A stretch of DNA of 64,000 bases from Myxococcus eversor (GTDB lineage Bacteria > Myxococcota > Myxococcia > Myxococcales > Myxococcaceae): contig NZ_JAAIXY010000015.1 in the NCBI RefSeq assembly GCF_010894455.1, forward strand, positions 228,009 to 292,008. Direction: 5' to 3'. A program made the position numbers and the translations under genes. The notes under the pieces are model-generated. The model made no database searches. It was not told the origin of the DNA and saw nothing but the letters and a program-made list of their open reading frames with translations. Shown here one piece after another: positions 60,203-64,000 of the stretch (within the stretch, counting starts at the first letter, position 1; each line of letters begins with the position of its first letter).

Positions 60203-60984
60203 AGCCCGTCTTCCGTTGGCTGTTGACCCTCTGTCTCGTCATGCCCGTGCTGGCGAGCGCGCAGACCACCACCTCCGAGGAGGAGGAGGCCGGCGACGTC
60301 TCCGAGGTGGACAAGGACCGGCTCGGCCCCCTGCGCGAGCGCGTGCGGCCCGTGTCCGGCCACGTGTTCCTGAAGAAGGGGCGCTTCGAGTTCAGCCCGT
60401 CCGCGACGCTGTCGCTGCGCGACGCCTTCTTCACCAAGTACATCTTCGGCGGCGTGCTCACCTACCACCCCGTGGAGACGCTCGGCGTCAGCCTGCGGGT
60501 GGGCTACGCGCTCAACTCGGTGTCGGGCGCGGCGCAGATCTGCACCTTCTCCGACGGCACGGACGGCTCCACGCGCGGCTGCTCCTCTCCCACCAAGGCG
60601 GAGCTGGACGGGCGGGCTCCCGGCCAGCTCAAGCTCATGGGCGGCGCGGACCTCCAGTGGGCGCCCATCTACGGCAAGCTGTCGCTGCTGGCGGAGAAGT
60701 TCGTCCACTTCGACCTGTACGGCGTGGTCGGCGCTTCCGTCATCCAGTACCGGGGACCGGACCTGGATGACACCACGGGCCTGTTGGCCAAGGACTACAT
60801 GACCCCCGGCGGCAACGTGGGTGTGGGCCTTCGCTTCTTCTTCAACCGCTGGGTGACGCTGCGCACGGAGGTGCGCGACCTCATCTACGTGGAGAAGGGC
60901 CGCACCGACAACTACCTGCGCAACCAGCTGCTGTTCGAGCTGGGCGTGTCCTTCTTCTTCCCGTCGTCCAACCCCGAGTCATGA
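60199..60984 (+). CDS. gltA: Outer-membrane beta-barrel protein, GltA-type gliding motility component
   Basis: ATG 60199 overlaps the gltB stop by four bases. The 261-residue precursor has a signal peptide (MKPVFRWLLTLCLVMPVLAS, cleavage near ASAQ). A short acidic linker precedes the same type of barrel: GRFEFSPSATLSLRDAFFTKYIFGG, YGVVGASVIQYRG, GGNVGVGLRFFFNRWVTLRTEVRDLIYVEKG and a final LGVSFFFP strand. A loop has two cysteines (AAQICTFSDGTDG and RGCSSP) that may pair. It resembles the upstream barrel, so the two are old duplicates. Confidence 0.7.
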   Translation: MKPVFRWLLTLCLVMPVLASAQTTTSEEEEAGDVSEVDKDRLGPLRERVRPVSGHVFLKKGRFEFSPSATLSLRDAFFTKYIFGGVLTYHPVETLGVSLRVGYALNSVSGAAQICTFSDGTDGSTRGCSSPTKAELDGRAPGQLKLMGGADLQWAPIYGKLSLLAEKFVHFDLYGVVGASVIQYRGPDLDDTTGLLAKDYMTPGGNVGVGLRFFFNRWVTLRTEVRDLIYVEKGRTDNYLRNQLLFELGVSFFFPSSNPES

Positions 60985-63029
60985 TGATGCTGCGCTCCTT
61001 CAGGCTCATCCGCTTCGCCGTCCTCGGGCTCGCGCTCGTGTGGACGGCCCCTTCGTTCGCCCAGAACTTCGAGGGACTGGACCTGGGTGGTCAGTCCAAG
61101 TCCAAGAAGAAGAAGAAGGGCGCTTCGTCCGCCAAGTCCTCCAAGAAGAAGAAGCCGACGCGCGGCGCGAAGGGCAAGACGACCCCCGCGCCCGTGGAGG
61201 AGGACGGCCCGGATGAATCGGCCCTCACTCCCGCTCCCACGGGGACCGCTCCATCCGCCGTGACGGGCCCCGCGCCCACCGAGGCGACGCCCGCTCCGGC
61301 CCCCACGCCCACGCCGCCCCCGGCTCCCGCGAGCAACGGTGGCTTCGGGCTGGACCTCACGCAGGAGGCGCCCAAGACGCCCGCGCCCACCATGTCCTTC
61401 GACGCGGTGGACGTGTCCGGCAAGACGGCGGACCGCCAGCGGCTGGACATCACCGTCAGCCTCTTCAAGAACGACGAGTACGAGAAGGCCGCCATGTCGG
61501 CGCACGAACTGATCGCGGACCCGAAGCTCGCGGGCCTGCACACCGAAGCGCGCTACGTGCTGGCCAAGTCGCTCTACCGCATGGGCATGTACCACTCGTC
61601 CCTGGGTGAGTTCTCCAAGCTGCTCGCGCTGGGGCCCTCCACCAAGTTCTTCAAGACCAGCCTGGAGTGGCTGTTCTTCATCAGCCGCAAGACGAAGAAC
61701 GAGACGGTCATCCTCGACGAGATTGCCCGTCACGCGAACCAGGAGTTCCCGGAGAAGTACCGCAACGAGTTCCGCTACCTGCTGGCGCGCTACCACTTCG
61801 TGCGCGGTCGCGCGTTGGACCAGGTCGGCCAGAACGCGGACGCGGACAAGAGCTTCGCGGAAGTGCAGCGGCTGACGCTGCTGATTCCCAAGACGGACAC
61901 GTTCTACCCGCGCGCGCGGTACCTGGACGGCCTCGCCTCGTTCCGCAACGGCAGCCGTCAGAAGGACGCGGCGGCCAAGCGCGGCGCCGGGGAGATGCTG
62001 GCGTCGGTGGAGGCGATGAAGGAAGTGGTGCGCCTCACCCGTCCCATGGCTGGCAAGTCCGCCGACCAGGCGAAGGCGGACAAGTCCCTGCGCGAGCTGG
62101 CGTTCATGCAGCTGGCCCGGACGCACTACGGCATGCAGCAGAACCGCTTCGCGCTGTTCTACCTGGGCAAGGTGGAGCGCGGGAACACGCAGTGGCTGGA
62201 GTCGCTCTTCGAGGCGAGCTGGGCCAACTACCGCGTGGGCCAGTTCGAGCAGGCGCTGGGCAACCTCATCACGCTCTCGTCGCCCTTCTTCCGCGAGGAG
62301 TACTTCCCGGAGGCGCTCATCCTCAAGGCGGTCATCTATTACGAGAACTGCCGCTACCGCGAATCCAACATCATCCTCCAGGACTTCGAGCGCACGTACC
62401 TGCCGGTGCATGACCAGCTTGAGTCGCTGGTGAAGAAGAACATGGAGGCCGGCGAGTACTACACGGTGCTCGCGGAGGTGCAGAAGAAGAACAAGGACGG
62501 CCTGGAGAAGAACGAGACGGACATCATCCTGGAGCGCATCCTGCGCCTGGCCCTCACGGACCAGGACCTGCGCAAGACGAACGACTCCATCCTCGAGTTG
62601 GAAGGGGAGATGGATGCGTTCGCCAGCCGCGGTGACACCTTCAAGTACTCGGAGCTCTCCAAGAGCCTCTTGGAGGAGCTGAAGGTCCACCGCACCGAGC
62701 TCATCTCCAAGGCGGGCATCATGGCCAAGGGCAAGCTGGAGACGGAGCTCGTCGCGCTCAAGCAGCTCTTGGCCAACGGCCTGCGCATCAAGTTCGAGAC
62801 GACCACGAAGGAGAAGGAGTTCCTCGAGGACCAGCTCAAGGCGGGCGGGCGCACGTCCATCGTCAAGAAGTACAAGTTCTCGGTGGCGGTGCCGGATGAC
62901 GAGCTCTACTGGCCGTACGAGGGTGAGTACTGGCGTGACGAGCTGGGCACGTACCAGTACACCTTGACGAAGGGCTGCATCGACCGCGACACGGCGAACC
63001 GGAACGTGCAGTCCGCCGAGGCGATGTAG
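60981..63029 (+). CDS. gltC: Periplasmic TPR protein, GltC-type gliding motility component
   Basis: ATG 60981 overlaps the gltA stop by four bases (ATGs at 60984 and 60987 are close alternatives). The 682-residue precursor has a signal peptide (about 1-25, APSFAQN) and a Lys-rich then Pro/Thr-rich disordered stretch (about 35-140). A helical TPR-like array from about 155 to 500 follows (FKNDEYEKAAMSAHELI, EARYVLAKSLYRMGMYHSSLGEF, GQFEQALGNLI). The C-terminal domain is coiled (LEGEMDAFASRGDTF) and ends DDELYWPYEGEYWRDELGTYQY. GltC is a periplasmic part of the focal-adhesion gliding complex, bridging outer-membrane GltA/B. A strong terminator follows. Confidence 0.75.
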   Translation: MMMLRSFRLIRFAVLGLALVWTAPSFAQNFEGLDLGGQSKSKKKKKGASSAKSSKKKKPTRGAKGKTTPAPVEEDGPDESALTPAPTGTAPSAVTGPAPTEATPAPAPTPTPPPAPASNGGFGLDLTQEAPKTPAPTMSFDAVDVSGKTADRQRLDITVSLFKNDEYEKAAMSAHELIADPKLAGLHTEARYVLAKSLYRMGMYHSSLGEFSKLLALGPSTKFFKTSLEWLFFISRKTKNETVILDEIARHANQEFPEKYRNEFRYLLARYHFVRGRALDQVGQNADADKSFAEVQRLTLLIPKTDTFYPRARYLDGLASFRNGSRQKDAAAKRGAGEMLASVEAMKEVVRLTRPMAGKSADQAKADKSLRELAFMQLARTHYGMQQNRFALFYLGKVERGNTQWLESLFEASWANYRVGQFEQALGNLITLSSPFFREEYFPEALILKAVIYYENCRYRESNIILQDFERTYLPVHDQLESLVKKNMEAGEYYTVLAEVQKKNKDGLEKNETDIILERILRLALTDQDLRKTNDSILELEGEMDAFASRGDTFKYSELSKSLLEELKVHRTELISKAGIMAKGKLETELVALKQLLANGLRIKFETTTKEKEFLEDQLKAGGRTSIVKKYKFSVAVPDDELYWPYEGEYWRDELGTYQYTLTKGCIDRDTANRNVQSAEAM

Positions 63030-63075
63030 TCGGGAGCGTCAAATCGTCGCGGGGCGCGGAGTTGCCGCGCCTTTC

Positions 63076-63117
63076 AAACCGCCGGGGCGCTATCTTCCGC
63101 GCTCCGGCGGTTTTTCA
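63076..63117 (+). terminator. Rho-independent terminator after gltC
   Basis: AAACCGCCGG (63076-63085) pairs perfectly with CCGGCGGTTT (63104-63113) across an 18-base loop and is followed by a T-run (63111-63115). It ends the glt operon before the MFS gene starts at 63139. Confidence 0.85.
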
Positions 63118-63138
63118 TTTCCAGCAAGGGAGCTACGG

Positions 63139-64000
63139 GTGAGCCGGACGGCGTCACTGCGCGTCGTCTTCGGAATCGTGTCCCTGGACCTCATCGGGTT
63201 CGGCATCCTGATTCCGCAGCTGGGCGTGTACGGAGTGAAGTTCGGTGCCTCGCCCTTCACGGTGGGGCTGCTCATCTCCGTCTATTCGCTGATGCAGCTG
63301 GTGGCGGCGCCGGTGCTCGGTCGGCTGAGTGACAGATACGGCCGCAGGCCGGTGCTGTTGCTCAGTCAGGTGGGCTCGCTTCTGGGCTACCTGCTCTTCG
63401 CCCTGGCGGACTCGCTGCCGCTGCTCTTCCTGGCGCGCGTCATCGACGGCATCTCCGGCGGCAACATCGCCACCGCGCAGGCCGTCGTGGCGGACATCAC
63501 CCGGCCGGAGGAGCGCGCGCGGGGCATGGGCGTCATCGGCGCGGCCTTCGGGCTGGGCTTCGTGTTGGGGCCCGCGCTGGGCGGCTTCCTGGGCGCGTGG
63601 GGCGGCAACCTGGCCATCGGCCTGTTCGCCGCGGGGCTGGTGGCCGTCAACCTGGCCTGCACCTGGTTCTTCCTCCCGGAGTCGCGGGTGGAGGGAGGGC
63701 CGGAGGGGCATGTGCGCACGCTGAAGGGCGCGGTCCAGGCGCTGCGGCTGCCCGTCGTCGCGCGCTGCCTGGTGCTGATGCTGCTGTTCACCACCGCGTT
63801 CTCACAGATGGAGGGGACGTTCTCCGTCTACCTGCTGACGCGCTTCCTCTCCCTGGGCCCGGTGACGCTGGAAGGGGGGCTGTTCCTGCACCCGGTGGTG
63901 ACGGACGCGGCGGTGCTGCGCGAGGCGAGCCTTCGCGCGGGCTGGCTCTTCGCCGTGGTGGGTGTGCTGAGCGCGCTGGTGCAGGGTGGGGTGGTGCGCC
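63139..64000 (+). CDS. MFS transporter (TetA-like drug/H+ antiporter), partial
   Basis: The frame opens at GTG 63139 after AAGGGAG and runs off the right edge (287 codons visible). The N-terminal half shows the 12-helix MFS drug-exporter pattern: DLIGFGILIPQLGVYG in helix 1, LGRLSDRYGRRPVLL (motif A, GxLaDrxGrkxxl) after helix 2, ARVIDGISGGNIATAQAVVADIT (motif B region), and ARGMGVIGAAFGLGFVLGPALGGFLG (motif C) in helix 5. It belongs to the TetA/multidrug branch. The substrate cannot be told from this part. It is separated from gltC by a terminator and so is a new transcription unit. Confidence 0.88.
   Translation, partial: MSRTASLRVVFGIVSLDLIGFGILIPQLGVYGVKFGASPFTVGLLISVYSLMQLVAAPVLGRLSDRYGRRPVLLLSQVGSLLGYLLFALADSLPLLFLARVIDGISGGNIATAQAVVADITRPEERARGMGVIGAAFGLGFVLGPALGGFLGAWGGNLAIGLFAAGLVAVNLACTWFFLPESRVEGGPEGHVRTLKGAVQALRLPVVARCLVLMLLFTTAFSQMEGTFSVYLLTRFLSLGPVTLEGGLFLHPVVTDAAVLREASLRAGWLFAVVGVLSALVQGGVVR

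Overview
The window is GC-rich DNA from a myxobacterium of the Myxococcus/Corallococcus/Pyxidicoccus group. The reasons are the very high G or C at third codon positions, a type II secretion locus flanked by sigma-54 activators, many FHA, TPR and PilZ proteins, lipoproteins of unknown function, and a three-gene set that matches the gltB-gltA-gltC gliding-motility module. Genes are packed tightly. No gap between genes exceeds about 300 bases, and I see no tRNA, rRNA, insertion sequence, prophage or CRISPR array. The species call is an inference from gene content.

Layout. 1-9153: an M50 metallopeptidase running off the left edge, an S46 dipeptidyl-peptidase coupled to a small Cys protein, an ADP-ribosylglycohydrolase, an orphan ECF sigma factor, an unknown small protein, then a secreted ten-cysteine peptide with a decayed second copy, a TonB-C-like membrane protein and a large protein of Cna-B/carboxypeptidase-regulatory-like repeats. 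9225-25593, all minus strand: an FHA-type sigma-54 activator and the complete type II secretion operon, transcribed gspC-D-E-F-(51-aa membrane protein)-G-(GspG-like twin)-H-I-J-K-L-M-N. A sequence with all the conserved bases of a sigma-54 promoter lies just upstream of gspC (25626-25641). 25787-31208: an NtrC-like response regulator, a ParB-like protein and the TldE/TldD pair. 31381-36974: an FHA-TPR membrane protein, a protein with two cyclic-nucleotide-binding folds, a small membrane protein, and a convergent TPR protein. 37067-42549: type II homoserine kinase, lipoproteins, a DUF2505 protein, a membrane gluzincin-TPR protein, and a PilZ/DUF192 pair. 42703-46758: a lipoprotein PhoX-like phosphatase with a collagen-like segment, followed by a di-haem protein. 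46766-52534: an EAL-CBS phosphodiesterase, a coiled-coil membrane protein, an MDR oxidoreductase, YbaK, PurK and PurE. 52680-56847: a nine-repeat Cys lipoprotein, and a PepSY protein divergent from an OmpR-type regulator/kinase pair. 57095-64000: a VWA protein, a lipoprotein, gltB-gltA-gltC, a terminator and a truncated MFS transporter.

How they work together. The type II secretion operon is the core of the left half. The sigma-54 promoter and the two neighbouring activators suggest conditional secretion. The right end is probably the outer-membrane/periplasmic part of the gliding motor. The least explained pieces are the Cys-peptide cluster (5927-9153), the nine-repeat lipoprotein (52680-53936), the PhoX/di-haem pair with phased 16-bp repeats upstream, and the two unusual small inner-membrane proteins inside the gsp operon.
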